The notes below the pieces were generated by a model. The model searched no databases. It saw nothing but the letters and a program-made list of their open reading frames with translations, and was not told the DNA's origin. This document shows positions 23,135 through 32,181 of a DNA stretch of 64,000 bases, piece by piece. The stretch spans positions 62,001 through 126,000 of the forward strand of contig NZ_JASBRE010000009.1 of NCBI RefSeq assembly GCF_029960815.1, written 5' to 3'. Made by a program: the position numbers and the translations under genes. Numbering within the stretch: position 1 is the stretch's first letter; the number at the start of each line of letters is the position of its first letter. The stretch comes from Pseudomonas sp. AL03. GTDB taxonomy: Bacteria > Pseudomonadota > Gammaproteobacteria > Pseudomonadales > Pseudomonadaceae.

Positions 23135-24949
23135 ATGCTCATGACTCCGACCCTCCCCCGCAGACCCCGCTGGCGCAGCCTGGCCCTGCTGGCACTGTGC
23201 CTGGCGCCGTTGCTGTGGCCGCTGGAGCATCTGGCCGAGCGTTATTACCGCAGCGAACTGGCCGGGCAGAACCGTCAGACGCTCGACCTTTACGTTGCCA
23301 ACCTGCTGGGCACCCTGCACCGTTATGAAGTGTTGCCGCAGATCCTCGGCGATCTGCCGGCGCTGCGAGCCGTCCTTGGCGCGCCCGACGATGGTGTCAC
23401 TCAGGGCAACGCCAACCGTTTGTTGAAAAACATCAGTGCCCAGACCGGCGCCGAAGTCATGTACCTGATGGACACCACGGGCAAGACCCTGGCCGCGTCC
23501 AATTGGGACAAACACGACAGTTTCGTCGGGCGTAATTTTTCCTTCCGGCCGTATTTCAGCGAAGCCATGGCCGGGCGGCTTGGGCGTTTTTTCGGCTTGG
23601 GAACGACATCGGCCAAGCGCGGCTATTTCTTCGCCGCCGCCGTGCGTAACGGCGAAAAGATCATCGGTGTGCTGGTGGTCAAGGTCGACCTGGACCATAC
23701 CGAAAGCCTCTGGGGCAAAACCCCGGAACAACTGCTGCTGACTGACCATAACGGCGTGGTCATTCTCACGTCGCGGCCCGAGTGGCGATTCCGCTCGACC
23801 CGTCCGTTGGGCGAGGAAGAACGCAAGGCTATCACCGCCATTCAACCCTATCCGACCCGCGATCCCAAACCATTGAGGCTCAACCCCAATGCCTGGCTGA
23901 CACAGACCCAACAAATCGCAGAAACCGGTTGGAACGTCAGCATCCTCGCCCCACGCACCTTGATCGATCGCCCGGTGCGCACGGTCGTCGCCATCGGGGG
24001 CGCGACGTTGTTGGTGTTGATGTTGCTGCTGGGCCTGATGATGCAGCGCCGCCGACATTACCTCGAACGGATCGCCTTCGAAGCCAAGGCCCGTCATGAA
24101 CTGGAAGGCCGGGTAGCCGAGCGGACCAGCGACCTCGAAGGTCTCAACCGTCGATTGAAACAGGAAGTGCTGGAACGCGAACAGGCCCAGCAAGAGTTGG
24201 TTCGCGCTCAGGATGATCTGGTGCAGGCCGGTAAACTGTCGGCCCTTGGCACCATGTCGGCGAGCATCAGCCACGAGTTGAATCAACCGCTGGCGGCGAT
24301 CCGCAGCTACGCGGAAAACGCCGAAGTGCTGCTCGATCATCAGCGCACCGACGATGCGCGCGGCAACCTCAAGCTGATCAGCGAACTGACCGGGCGAATG
24401 GCGTCAATCATCGCCCACCTTCGCGCCTTCGCCCGGCGCGATCGCCACGCCCCGGAAAGCGTCGCCCTGCAACCGGCGCTGGACGATGCGCTGGCGTTGC
24501 TGGCCAAACGCCGGCGCAGCATGGAAGTCGAACTGATCCGCGACTTGCCCGCCGCCACCCTGTGGGTCGAGGCCGGGGAAACCCGTCTGCGTCAGGTGCT
24601 CGGCAATCTGCTGGCCAACGCCCTGGACGCCCTGACGGAAAAAGGCCCGCCGCGTAAGCTCTGGTTGAGTGCCCAATCCACCGCCGACGGCGTCAATCTG
24701 TACATTCGCGACAATGGCCCCGGGTTTTGCATGGAAGCCCTTGGTCGTGCCAGCGAGCCTTTCTACACCACCAAGACCCGCACTCAGGGGCTTGGTCTGG
24801 GGTTGGCGATTTGCGAAACCCTGATGCGTGCCTTCGGGGGTGAACTGTCGTTCGCCAACCACAAGGAAGGCGGCGCCCTGATTACCCTGAAGCTGCGTGC
24901 AGGCGCACCGGGTGTGAGCCTGCAACCGTCCGAGGACCGAAGTGCATGA
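23135..24949 (+). CDS. dctB: C4-dicarboxylate sensor histidine kinase DctB
   Basis: The 604-residue inner-membrane kinase has transmembrane segments at about 14-31 and 283-303, enclosing a periplasmic double-PAS sensor. The cytoplasmic part has a coiled-coil linker rich in Glu/Gln, the phosphoacceptor His380 in SISHELNQPLAAIRSY, and the ATPase N, G1 and G2 boxes (NLLANALDAL, DNGPGF, GLGLGLAI). Sequence and the dctB-dctD order next to rmlC match the P. aeruginosa DctB-DctD locus. The start could also be the ATG two codons later. The stop overlaps dctD by four bases. Confidence 0.92.
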   Translation: MLMTPTLPRRPRWRSLALLALCLAPLLWPLEHLAERYYRSELAGQNRQTLDLYVANLLGTLHRYEVLPQILGDLPALRAVLGAPDDGVTQGNANRLLKNISAQTGAEVMYLMDTTGKTLAASNWDKHDSFVGRNFSFRPYFSEAMAGRLGRFFGLGTTSAKRGYFFAAAVRNGEKIIGVLVVKVDLDHTESLWGKTPEQLLLTDHNGVVILTSRPEWRFRSTRPLGEEERKAITAIQPYPTRDPKPLRLNPNAWLTQTQQIAETGWNVSILAPRTLIDRPVRTVVAIGGATLLVLMLLLGLMMQRRRHYLERIAFEAKARHELEGRVAERTSDLEGLNRRLKQEVLEREQAQQELVRAQDDLVQAGKLSALGTMSASISHELNQPLAAIRSYAENAEVLLDHQRTDDARGNLKLISELTGRMASIIAHLRAFARRDRHAPESVALQPALDDALALLAKRRRSMEVELIRDLPAATLWVEAGETRLRQVLGNLLANALDALTEKGPPRKLWLSAQSTADGVNLYIRDNGPGFCMEALGRASEPFYTTKTRTQGLGLGLAICETLMRAFGGELSFANHKEGGALITLKLRAGAPGVSLQPSEDRSA

Positions 24950-26334
24950 CCATCGACAACCGCATCCAGGTCGTGCTGATCGACGACGATCCGCATCTGC
25001 GTCAGGCCCTGAGCCAGACCCTGGACCTCGCCGGCCTGAAAATTCTGCCACTGGCCGAAGCCAAGGGCCTGGCCGTAAAACTGGAGCGCGACTGGCCCGG
25101 CGTGGTGGTCAGTGACATCCGCATGCCGGGCATGGACGGTCTCGAACTGCTGACCGAACTGCATGCCCAGGACCCGGATCTGCCAGTGCTATTGATTACC
25201 GGGCACGGCGATGTGCCGCTGGCCGTGCAAGCGATGCGCGCCGGGGCTTATGACTTTCTGGAAAAGCCCTTCGCCAGCGACGCCCTGCTCGACAGCGTGC
25301 GCCGTGCCCTGGCCTTGCGCCGGCTGGTGCTGGACAACCGCAGCCTGCGTCTGGCCCTGAGCGATCGCAATGAACTGAGTACCCGACTGGTCGGGCAATC
25401 GGCATCGATGCTGCGCCTGCGCGAGCAGATCGGAGCATTGGCGGCGACCAAGGCTGATGTGCTGATCCTGGGTGAAACCGGTGCGGGTAAAGAAGTGGTC
25501 GCACGTGCTTTGCATGATCTGTCGAGCCGTCGTAACGGTCCGTTCGTGGCGATCAATGCCGGCGCCCTGGCCGAGTCGGTGGTAGAAAGCGAGCTGTTCG
25601 GGCACGAGCCAGGCGCCTTTACCGGCGCGCAAAAGCGCCGCATCGGCAAGTTCGAATTCGCCAATGGCGGCACGTTGTTCCTCGATGAAATCGAAAGCAT
25701 GAGCCTGGATGTACAGGTGAAATTGCTGCGTTTGCTGCAGGAGCGCGTCGTCGAGCGTTTGGGCGGCAATCAGCTGATCCCGCTGGACATCCGCATCATC
25801 GCCGCGACCAAGGAAGACCTGCGTCAATCCGCCGATCAGGGCCGCTTCCGTGCCGATTTGTATTACCGTCTGAACGTCGCACCGCTGCGTATTCCACCGC
25901 TGCGCGAGCGCGGCGAAGATGCGCTGATGCTGTTCCAGTATTTCGCCGACGAAGCCAGCACCCGCCACGGCTTACCGCCCCATGAACTGCAACCGGGACA
26001 ACGCGCCCTGCTGCTGCGCCACACCTGGCCGGGCAACGTGCGCGAACTGCAAAACGCCGCCGAACGCTTTGCCCTGGGCCTGGAACTGGCGCTGGACAAC
26101 AGCGCGCCGGCTGCGGGCATGACGGTCGAAGGGGTCAGCGGCGGTCTCAGCGAACAAGTGGAAAACTTCGAAAAAACCTTGATCGCCGCCGAACTGGCGC
26201 GCTCTCACAGTTCCGTGCGCAGCCTCGCCGAAGCCCTCGGTATCCCGCGCAAAACCTTGCACGACAAACTGCGCAAGCACGGGTTGAACTTCGCCGACGG
26301 TGGTGTCAGCAGCCACACCGACGAACTCGATTGA
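24946..26334 (+). CDS. dctD: Sigma-54 response regulator DctD
   Basis: The 462-residue protein has a receiver domain with phosphoacceptor Asp57 (VVVSDIRMPG) and Lys near 107, an AAA+ sigma-54 activation domain with Walker A LGETGAGKE, the sigma-54-contact GAFTGA loop and the R-finger region, and a Fis-type helix-turn-helix at the end (SVRSLAEALGIPRKTLHDKL). On phosphorylation by DctB it should activate sigma-54 promoters of C4-dicarboxylate transporters. No dctA or dctPQM gene is in this window, so its targets are distant. Confidence 0.94.
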   Translation: MTIDNRIQVVLIDDDPHLRQALSQTLDLAGLKILPLAEAKGLAVKLERDWPGVVVSDIRMPGMDGLELLTELHAQDPDLPVLLITGHGDVPLAVQAMRAGAYDFLEKPFASDALLDSVRRALALRRLVLDNRSLRLALSDRNELSTRLVGQSASMLRLREQIGALAATKADVLILGETGAGKEVVARALHDLSSRRNGPFVAINAGALAESVVESELFGHEPGAFTGAQKRRIGKFEFANGGTLFLDEIESMSLDVQVKLLRLLQERVVERLGGNQLIPLDIRIIAATKEDLRQSADQGRFRADLYYRLNVAPLRIPPLRERGEDALMLFQYFADEASTRHGLPPHELQPGQRALLLRHTWPGNVRELQNAAERFALGLELALDNSAPAAGMTVEGVSGGLSEQVENFEKTLIAAELARSHSSVRSLAEALGIPRKTLHDKLRKHGLNFADGGVSSHTDELD

Positions 26335-26374
26335 GCTACCGTCAAATCATCATCCTCATACAAGAGATCCGTGC

Positions 26375-26830
26375 ATGAGCCGCGACAGTCGTCACCTGGA
26401 ATCGATTCTCCATCACGACATCCCCCTTACGCGGGACATGGGCCTCAAGGTGCTCGACTGGCACGACCAGCAACTGCGCCTGCACTTGCCGCTGGAGGCC
26501 AACGTCAACCACAAGAGCACCATGTTCGGCGGCAGCCTGTATTGCGGCGCGGTGCTGGCGGGTTGGGGCTGGCTGCATTTGCGATTGCGTGAAGAAGGGG
26601 TTAAAGGCGGGCACATCGTGATTCATGAAGGGCATATCAGCTATCCATTGCCGGTGACCATGGACGCGACAGCGATCTGCCAGGCGCCGAGTGCGGCGGT
26701 GTGGAAGAAGTTTTTGGCGATGTATGAGCGGTATGGACGGGCGCGGTTGAAGCTGCATTCAAGGATTGTGAATGTGGGGAGTGAGGAAGATGCGGTGACG
26801 TTTACCGGGCAGTACGTCCTTCACCGTTGA
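26375..26830 (+). CDS. YiiD-type hot-dog thioesterase
   Basis: The 151-residue protein matches the C-terminal thioesterase domain of YiiD. It has DIPLTRDMGLKVLDW, the hot-dog helix N-HKSTMFGGSLYCGAVLAGW and the strand HIVIHEGHISYPLPV. It should hydrolyse an acyl thioester in the cytoplasm; the substrate is unknown. The start at 26375 avoids overlap with dctD. It lies 40 bases after dctD and is followed by a long perfect palindrome. Confidence 0.85.
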   Translation: MSRDSRHLESILHHDIPLTRDMGLKVLDWHDQQLRLHLPLEANVNHKSTMFGGSLYCGAVLAGWGWLHLRLREEGVKGGHIVIHEGHISYPLPVTMDATAICQAPSAAVWKKFLAMYERYGRARLKLHSRIVNVGSEEDAVTFTGQYVLHR

Positions 26831-26837
26831 AGCAAAA

Positions 26838-26919
26838 GATCGCAGCCTCGTTTCACTCGACAGCTGCTACAAGGGCGCGCTTCTCTGTAGCAGCTGTCGA
26901 GTGAAACGAGGCTGCGATC
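26838..26919. repeat. Perfect 34-bp inverted repeat (REP-pair)
   Basis: Both arms are 34 bases long (starting GATCGCAGCCTCGTTTCAC) and are exact inverted copies around a 14-base spacer. The TGTAGCAGCTG part recurs in the inverted repeat at 49048-49180. It lies between the thioesterase and cysQ, whose ends converge, and could end both transcripts. Confidence 0.9.
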
Positions 26920-26928
26920 CCTTGATCT

Positions 26929-27756
26929 TCAGGCCCGCGCCAACGTCAACAACTTCTCCCGCCAAGCAGCCTTCGCCGGCAGCGCCAAAAAAAACTCATT
27001 CAACAACGATTCCCGCGCCGGATAACAAAACGGCGCACCGCTCAAATCCAGCACCTCACCGCCAGCCCCTTCCAGCACGCCTTGCGCAGCGGCCGTGTCC
27101 CACTGCGAAGTCGGCGCCAACCGCGGATAACAATCCGCCGCCCCTTCCGCCAGCAAACAAAACTTCAACGAACTGCCGATATTGGCCAAGTGCAGCTCAC
27201 CCAGACTGTCGCTCAACCCGGCCAGCAAGCGCTCCTGCTCAGGACTTGAATGCCGACGACTGGCAACCACGGTAAATGCCTCGCCCGCCGCTGGCACGTC
27301 GCGCACCTGAATTGGCAGCGGCGTTGCGCCTTTATCGCCACGCCACGCGCCCAAATCAGCACCACCGACGTAGAAGCGCTCGTTGGTCGGCATCGACACC
27401 ACGCCAAACACCACTCGCCCCTGCTCGATCAGCGCAATGTTGACGGTAAATTCTTCGCTACCGGAAATGAACTCCTTGGTCCCGTCCAGCGGGTCGACCA
27501 ACCACCAACGCTGCCACCCGGCGCGCACGCTCTGGGGAATGTTGGCGTCTTCTTCGGACAGCACCGGGATGCTCGGGTCCAGCGCCGTCAGCCCGGCCAG
27601 GATCACATGGTGGGCTGCCATGTCGGCGGCCGTCACCGGAGAATCATCGGATTTTGCTGTCACGACGACGTTCGCACGCCAAAACGGCAGAATGGCTTCA
27701 CCGGCTTTCAGCGCCAGCTCAACAACAGGCGCCATCAACGGATGGGGGAAATTCAT
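26929..27756 (-). CDS. cysQ: 3'(2'),5'-bisphosphate nucleotidase CysQ
   Basis: The 275-residue enzyme removes the 3'-phosphate from PAP (and PAPS), preventing build-up of this sulfate-assimilation by-product. It has the inositol-monophosphatase metal motifs: SEED (VLSEEDA), WWLVDPLDGTKEFI and WDTAAAQGVLEG. Position and length agree with bacterial CysQ. The start overlaps the nudE stop by four bases, giving a nudE-cysQ operon. Confidence 0.94.
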   Translation of the reverse strand: MNFPHPLMAPVVELALKAGEAILPFWRANVVVTAKSDDSPVTAADMAAHHVILAGLTALDPSIPVLSEEDANIPQSVRAGWQRWWLVDPLDGTKEFISGSEEFTVNIALIEQGRVVFGVVSMPTNERFYVGGADLGAWRGDKGATPLPIQVRDVPAAGEAFTVVASRRHSSPEQERLLAGLSDSLGELHLANIGSSLKFCLLAEGAADCYPRLAPTSQWDTAAAQGVLEGAGGEVLDLSGAPFCYPARESLLNEFFLALPAKAAWREKLLTLARA

Positions 27757-28319
27757 GGCTGGAACACTCCACGCTGAGTCAGCAGATCACGGGCCAGATA
27801 AAGCGCTGCCAATGCACGGCCCTCAGTGAATCGCGGGTTCTGGGCCAGGGCCGACAACTCACGCAGGTTAATTTTATCCACACCCATTGGCTCGGGCTCA
27901 TCGCCTTCAAGGCTTTCTTCGTACAGATCGGTGGCCAACACCACCTGGATCTTCTGGCTCATGTAACCGGGCGACAACGACAACTCAGTCAGATGCTCCA
28001 GTTGCCGCGCGCCATACCCGGCCTCTTCCTTGAGTTCACGTTCGGCCGCCGCCAGCACGTCTTCACCCGGCTCGATCAAGCCTTTGGGCAAGGAAAGCTC
28101 GTATTCATCGGTGCCGCCGCAATACTCTTCGACCAACACCGCGTGGTCTGCATCCAGCATCGCCACGATCATCACCGCGCCATAACCGGCGCCCTTGCCC
28201 ACCAGTCGTTCATACGTGCGCTCCACGCCATTGGAAAAGCGCAACTTCAGCTCTTCGACGCAGAACAAACGGCTGGTGGCGACGATCTCGCGGGCGAGGA
28301 TGGTGGGTTTCTGGCGCAT
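27753..28319 (-). CDS. nudE: ADP-compounds hydrolase NudE
   Basis: The 188-residue Nudix enzyme cleaves ADP-ribose, NADH and related dinucleotides. The Nudix box is intact: GLIEPGEDVLAAAEREL followed by KEEAGY at about residues 81-103. The N-terminal beta sheet (FCVEELKLRFSNGVERTYER) is typical of NudE. It is the first gene of the pair with cysQ and divergent from yrfG, with 89 bases between the two starts. Confidence 0.93.
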   Translation of the reverse strand: MRQKPTILAREIVATSRLFCVEELKLRFSNGVERTYERLVGKGAGYGAVMIVAMLDADHAVLVEEYCGGTDEYELSLPKGLIEPGEDVLAAAERELKEEAGYGARQLEHLTELSLSPGYMSQKIQVVLATDLYEESLEGDEPEPMGVDKINLRELSALAQNPRFTEGRALAALYLARDLLTQRGVFQP

Positions 28320-28408
28320 GAAAAGCTCCTTGGCGTGAACGCGTTACTATACCCGGCCTATCCTGATTGTTGACCTCGGATATCTTTTTTACCGCTGGAG
28401 AAGTTTTT

Positions 28409-29071
28409 ATGTCCCTGCTGCCCTGGCGCGACATCGACACCGTACTGCTAGATATGGACGGTACGCTGCTGGACCTGCACTACGACAACCATTTCTGGAT
28501 GGAGCACCTGCCCCAGCGTTACGCTGAGTTGCACGGGGTGAGCCGGGCCATGGCCGAGATGGAATTGCAGCCACTGTTCGAGCGCAATGCCGGCCAGTTG
28601 CAATGGTATTGCCTGGATTTCTGGAGCGCCGAGCTCAAACTGCCGGTGCGCGAATTGAAACTGGAAACGGCGCACCTGATCGCCTTGCGACCGGACGCAG
28701 ACACTTTTTTGGCGGCGATCAAACAGGCCGGCAAACGCGTGGTGCTGATCACCAATGCACACCGCGATTCGCTGTCACTGAAGCTGGAAAGAATCGAACT
28801 GGCGCCGTACTTCGAGCGGTTGATCAGCTCGCATGATTACGGTTTCGCCAAGGAAAACCCGCAGTTTTGGGATGCCCTGCAGGCGGACATCGGCTTTGAT
28901 CCGGCGCGCAGTCTGTTTATCGACGACACCTTGCCGATTCTGCGTAGCGCCCGCGACTTCGGGGTTGCGCATCTATTGGCCGTGAGCGAACCGGACAGCC
29001 GCAAAGGGCCGAAAGACACCGCTGAATTCGCGGCGGTGGGGGATTATCGAGAATTGATCGAAGGCCTTTAG
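28409..29071 (+). CDS. yrfG: GMP/IMP nucleotidase (HAD family, YrfG type)
   Basis: The 220-residue HAD hydrolase dephosphorylates purine mononucleotides. The HAD motifs are complete: DMDGTLLDLHYDN (nucleophile Asp15, acid Asp17), VVLITNAHRD, and FAKENPQFWDAL with FIDDTLPILRSA near the end. The start at 28409 follows CTGGAGAAG. It is divergent from nudE-cysQ, as in other pseudomonads. Immediately after it the conserved neighbourhood is interrupted by decayed DNA. Confidence 0.92.
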   Translation: MSLLPWRDIDTVLLDMDGTLLDLHYDNHFWMEHLPQRYAELHGVSRAMAEMELQPLFERNAGQLQWYCLDFWSAELKLPVRELKLETAHLIALRPDADTFLAAIKQAGKRVVLITNAHRDSLSLKLERIELAPYFERLISSHDYGFAKENPQFWDALQADIGFDPARSLFIDDTLPILRSARDFGVAHLLAVSEPDSRKGPKDTAEFAAVGDYRELIEGL

Positions 29072-29087
29072 AACTGTCCGTAAACGA

Positions 29088-29762
29088 AAAAAGCCGCCGC
29101 GCTGACCGCCAAAGGCCAGCACGCCGACGCTACTGGTGGATGCAGAAGGCCATGCTGCCGGAATCGCATCGCCTGTTTCTCGGGACCTACGTCGGCGCTG
29201 GTTCGGCTCCGAGCGTACGTGAAGCGATTGAAAACTCAGACTGCGTGATCAGCATCGGCGCTCGATTTACCAACACGAGCACGGGTCTGTTTTCAGTTTC
29301 ACTCTGCCGACCCTGCTCGGCTCGCTGGTGGCCCAACCGCAACGCCGGCAGATGCTGTTCATCGGCGACGGTTCGATCCAGATGACCGTGCAGGAGCTGT
29401 CATCGATTCTGCGTCGTGACCTCAAGCCGATTATTTTCCTGATCAACAACGACGGCTATACCATCGAGCGCCTGATACTCGGCGAGAACTCCAGCTACAA
29501 CGACGTCAACCGCTGGCGTTACGCCGAGCTGCCGTATGTACTGGACACGCGCAATCGCTCTCGACGGCTGATCGTGCACACCGAAGATCAATTGGAGGCC
29601 GCTGTCGAACAGGCAGCGACAGCCAACGAGCTGGTGTTTATCGAAGTGATGATGGAGCGGACGGATGCCCCTGAGTCGCTCAAGCGTTTCGCGAAGATGT
29701 TTGCCGATTTCGATTTCGGTCCCAGTCCCAAAGCGACCGAAACGTTGTCCATGGCGGTCTGA
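29088..29762 (+). pseudogene. Decayed ThDP-dependent keto-acid (indolepyruvate/pyruvate) decarboxylase
   Basis: Segments typical of this enzyme family survive in more than one frame: LTAKGQ, LFLGTYVGAGSAPSVREAIE with VISIGARFTN, and then FTLPTLLGSLVAQPQRR leading into MLFIGDGSIQMTVQELSS and NNDGYTIERLIL. The GDG...NN thiamine-diphosphate/Mg motif is intact in the C-terminal part. The N-terminal domain is absent, one frameshift precedes the middle part, and a stretch between about 29285 and 29300 has been deleted. A frame from 29328 to 29762 still encodes 144 residues but cannot form an active enzyme. Confidence 0.88.
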
Positions 29763-29834
29763 GCCAAAGGCATCGGCGGTGGTCACCGCCCATGCCTTCT
29801 TGCCTCCAGTGACCTTCAACGGTCTCCCTCTGCA

Positions 29835-30629
29835 TCAGGCGATGGAGCGAACCACGCCACCATCGACACGCATCGCCGCACCGGTGGTTGCACTGGCTTG
29901 AAGCGACGCCAGATAGACCACCAGATTCGCCACTTCTTCAGTCGTCGCCAAACGCTTGATCAGCGAGCTTGCGCGATGTTGCGCGATGAAGCTCTTCTCC
30001 AACTGCTCAGACGGCACGCCTTGTTCTTCGGCCATCTGCGCGAAGAAACCGCCGACACCTTCAGAGCGCGTTGGCCCCGGCAGTACTGCGTTGACCGTCA
30101 CACCGGTGCCGGCCAGCGTTTCCGCCAGGCCACGAGAGATTGCCAGCAGCGCGGTTTTGGTGGTGCCGTAATGGACCATTTCAGCCGGAATCTGCAACGC
30201 CGATTCACTGGACAGGAACAACACGCGACCCCAGCCACGTTCAGCCATGGCCGGCGCATAGTGACGTGACAGACGCACTGCGCTCATCACGTTGACGTCG
30301 AAAAAACGCTGCCAGTCGGCATCGGTAATATCAAAGAAACCCTTGGGCTCGAAGATCCCCAGGTTGTTCACCAGGATGTCGACATTCGAGATTTTGGAGA
30401 ACAGTTCCTGCGCGCCTTCCACGGTTCCCAGATCGGCTGCAAGACCGATCAGCCGAGCACCCGGCAGTCGGCTCAGAATGTGCTCGATAGCCTTGCGCAC
30501 CCTCTCCTCGCTACGCCCGTTGATGACCACTTCAGCACCCGCCTCGGCCAGACCGAAAGCAATAGCCAGACCAATACCGGCCGTGGAACCACTGACGATC
30601 GCGCGCTTTCCGTGCAACGATATGTTCAT
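29835..30629 (-). CDS. SDR-family oxidoreductase
   Basis: The 264-residue protein is a complete classical SDR: SGSTAGIGLAIA nucleotide loop, NNLG at about 90, catalytic Ser in LFLSSESA, and intact YGTTK (Tyr, Lys). The C-terminal end has the usual VDGGVVRSI. The start at 30629 follows GGAGGAAG. It lies downstream of the efflux operon on the same strand, 82 bases after the outer-membrane factor gene, and may belong to it. Substrate unknown. Confidence 0.9.
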   Translation of the reverse strand: MNISLHGKRAIVSGSTAGIGLAIAFGLAEAGAEVVINGRSEERVRKAIEHILSRLPGARLIGLAADLGTVEGAQELFSKISNVDILVNNLGIFEPKGFFDITDADWQRFFDVNVMSAVRLSRHYAPAMAERGWGRVLFLSSESALQIPAEMVHYGTTKTALLAISRGLAETLAGTGVTVNAVLPGPTRSEGVGGFFAQMAEEQGVPSEQLEKSFIAQHRASSLIKRLATTEEVANLVVYLASLQASATTGAAMRVDGGVVRSIA

Positions 30630-30711
30630 GCTTACTTCCTCCGATGGATGATGTAACGACACAAAAGGCGGACTCAAGGTCCGCCGTAATTGATTCGAAA
30701 AGCCTGGCGCC

Positions 30712-32181
30712 TCAACGCGTGATACCGGCATCAGCCGTTGCCAGCGGATAAATCGACTGCCAGCCGCCACCTAGTGATTTATAGAGCCCAACCATGGCCA
30801 ACGAGACCGTGGTCGAGCTTTCCACCAGTTGTTCCTGATTCGCCAACAAGGCGCTCTGAACCGTCAGCACGTTGAGGAAATCCACCACCCCTTCGACGTA
30901 CTGGCTTTGCGCAGTTTCCAGCGCAATCCGATTCTGCCGCACCGCTTCGGCCAGTCGGTCACGTCGCAGTTGGCTGGCGTTGTACAAGGTCAGCACATCA
31001 TCAATTTCATGCCAGGCCCGAAGCACCACCTGTTGGTAATCGAGCGCCGCTTCCTGTTGTTGCGCCTCGCGCAACTTGACCATCCCACGCAAACGTCCAC
31101 CCTCGAAAATCGGCAGGCTCAACTGTGGGCCGATAGCAAATTGGCGCGAGCCCCAGGATCCGAAATCCGATAGCTGCATCGACTGGAAACCCACGTTGCC
31201 GGACAGACGAATGCGCGGATAGAAATCACCCTTGGCCACTCCGATCCCAGCCGTCGCGGCATGCAGACGGGCTTCGGCCTGACGAATATCCGGGCGACGC
31301 TCGGCCAGCTCCGACGGCAAGCCAATTGCGAAGTTTTGTGGGGTTTGCGGTACTGGCGCCGGTCGTTCCAGTTCGGCCTGCAAGGCTCTTGGTGGCTCGG
31401 CCAACAGCAGGCTCAATGCATTGATCAACTGTGCCTGACGCTGTTCGAGCAACGGTAAGCGAGCTTCGACTGCCGCGACCTGCGCAGCGGCTTCAGCCAC
31501 ATCCAGATTGGTCGCGATGCCATCAGCCAAACGCATCTGCGACAGCTTCAGGCTGTGCCGGGAAACATCCAGGTTCTCGCGAGTGACCGCGAGGGTGCTC
31601 TGCACGCCGCGCAGCTGAATGTAATCGCGAGCGGTCTCGGCCAGAGTCGACAGCAGGACCATGCGCCGGTCGTTCTCAGCCACCTCGACCGATGCATCGG
31701 CCACTTCCACTTCGCGTTTGACCCGGCCCCACAAGTCTAGCTCCCAGGCAGCGGTGAAATCGCCCTCCCAGAGATTGAAGGCAGACTTGCCGCCCTTGCC
31801 CGAAGGGTCACTCAGGCCCTTGCTGCTGTTGCGTGCCCGCTCATAGCCGACACCGGCATCAAGGCTCGGATATTGATCGGCGGCGATGGTCTGGCGCGCC
31901 GCTCGACTCTGCTGCAGACGAGCACTGGCGATTTTTATATCGAGGCTGCTGGTGACAGCACGGCGAGCCAGGGCAGACAACTGCGTATCGTGAAAGATGT
32001 CCCACCAGCGTTCTTCAACCGGCGAAGCCTCTGGGCGACTGGCGGCAGCCTGGCCTTGCAGCACGGACCACTTTGCGTTGCCTGGCCCCTGAGGCTTCTG
32101 AAAGTCCGGACCGACGCTGCAAGCCGAGAGCATCAACACGCTCGACAACAATAATGGCTGAACAGGGAAAGTCCGACTCAT
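30712..32181 (-). CDS. Outer-membrane efflux factor lipoprotein (OprM/NodT family)
   Basis: The 489-residue protein has a lipoprotein signal with lipobox LSAC (VLMLSACSVGPDFQKP). The body holds two OEP repeats, including LWGRVKREVEVADASVE and FYPRIRLSGNVGFQS with the second LPIFEGGRLRGMVKLREAQ. It forms the trimeric exit duct for the EmrAB-like pump encoded upstream on the same strand; its start overlaps the adaptor stop by four bases. Third gene of a three-component operon. Confidence 0.92.
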   Translation of the reverse strand: MSRTFPVQPLLLSSVLMLSACSVGPDFQKPQGPGNAKWSVLQGQAAASRPEASPVEERWWDIFHDTQLSALARRAVTSSLDIKIASARLQQSRAARQTIAADQYPSLDAGVGYERARNSSKGLSDPSGKGGKSAFNLWEGDFTAAWELDLWGRVKREVEVADASVEVAENDRRMVLLSTLAETARDYIQLRGVQSTLAVTRENLDVSRHSLKLSQMRLADGIATNLDVAEAAAQVAAVEARLPLLEQRQAQLINALSLLLAEPPRALQAELERPAPVPQTPQNFAIGLPSELAERRPDIRQAEARLHAATAGIGVAKGDFYPRIRLSGNVGFQSMQLSDFGSWGSRQFAIGPQLSLPIFEGGRLRGMVKLREAQQQEAALDYQQVVLRAWHEIDDVLTLYNASQLRRDRLAEAVRQNRIALETAQSQYVEGVVDFLNVLTVQSALLANQEQLVESSTTVSLAMVGLYKSLGGGWQSIYPLATADAGITR

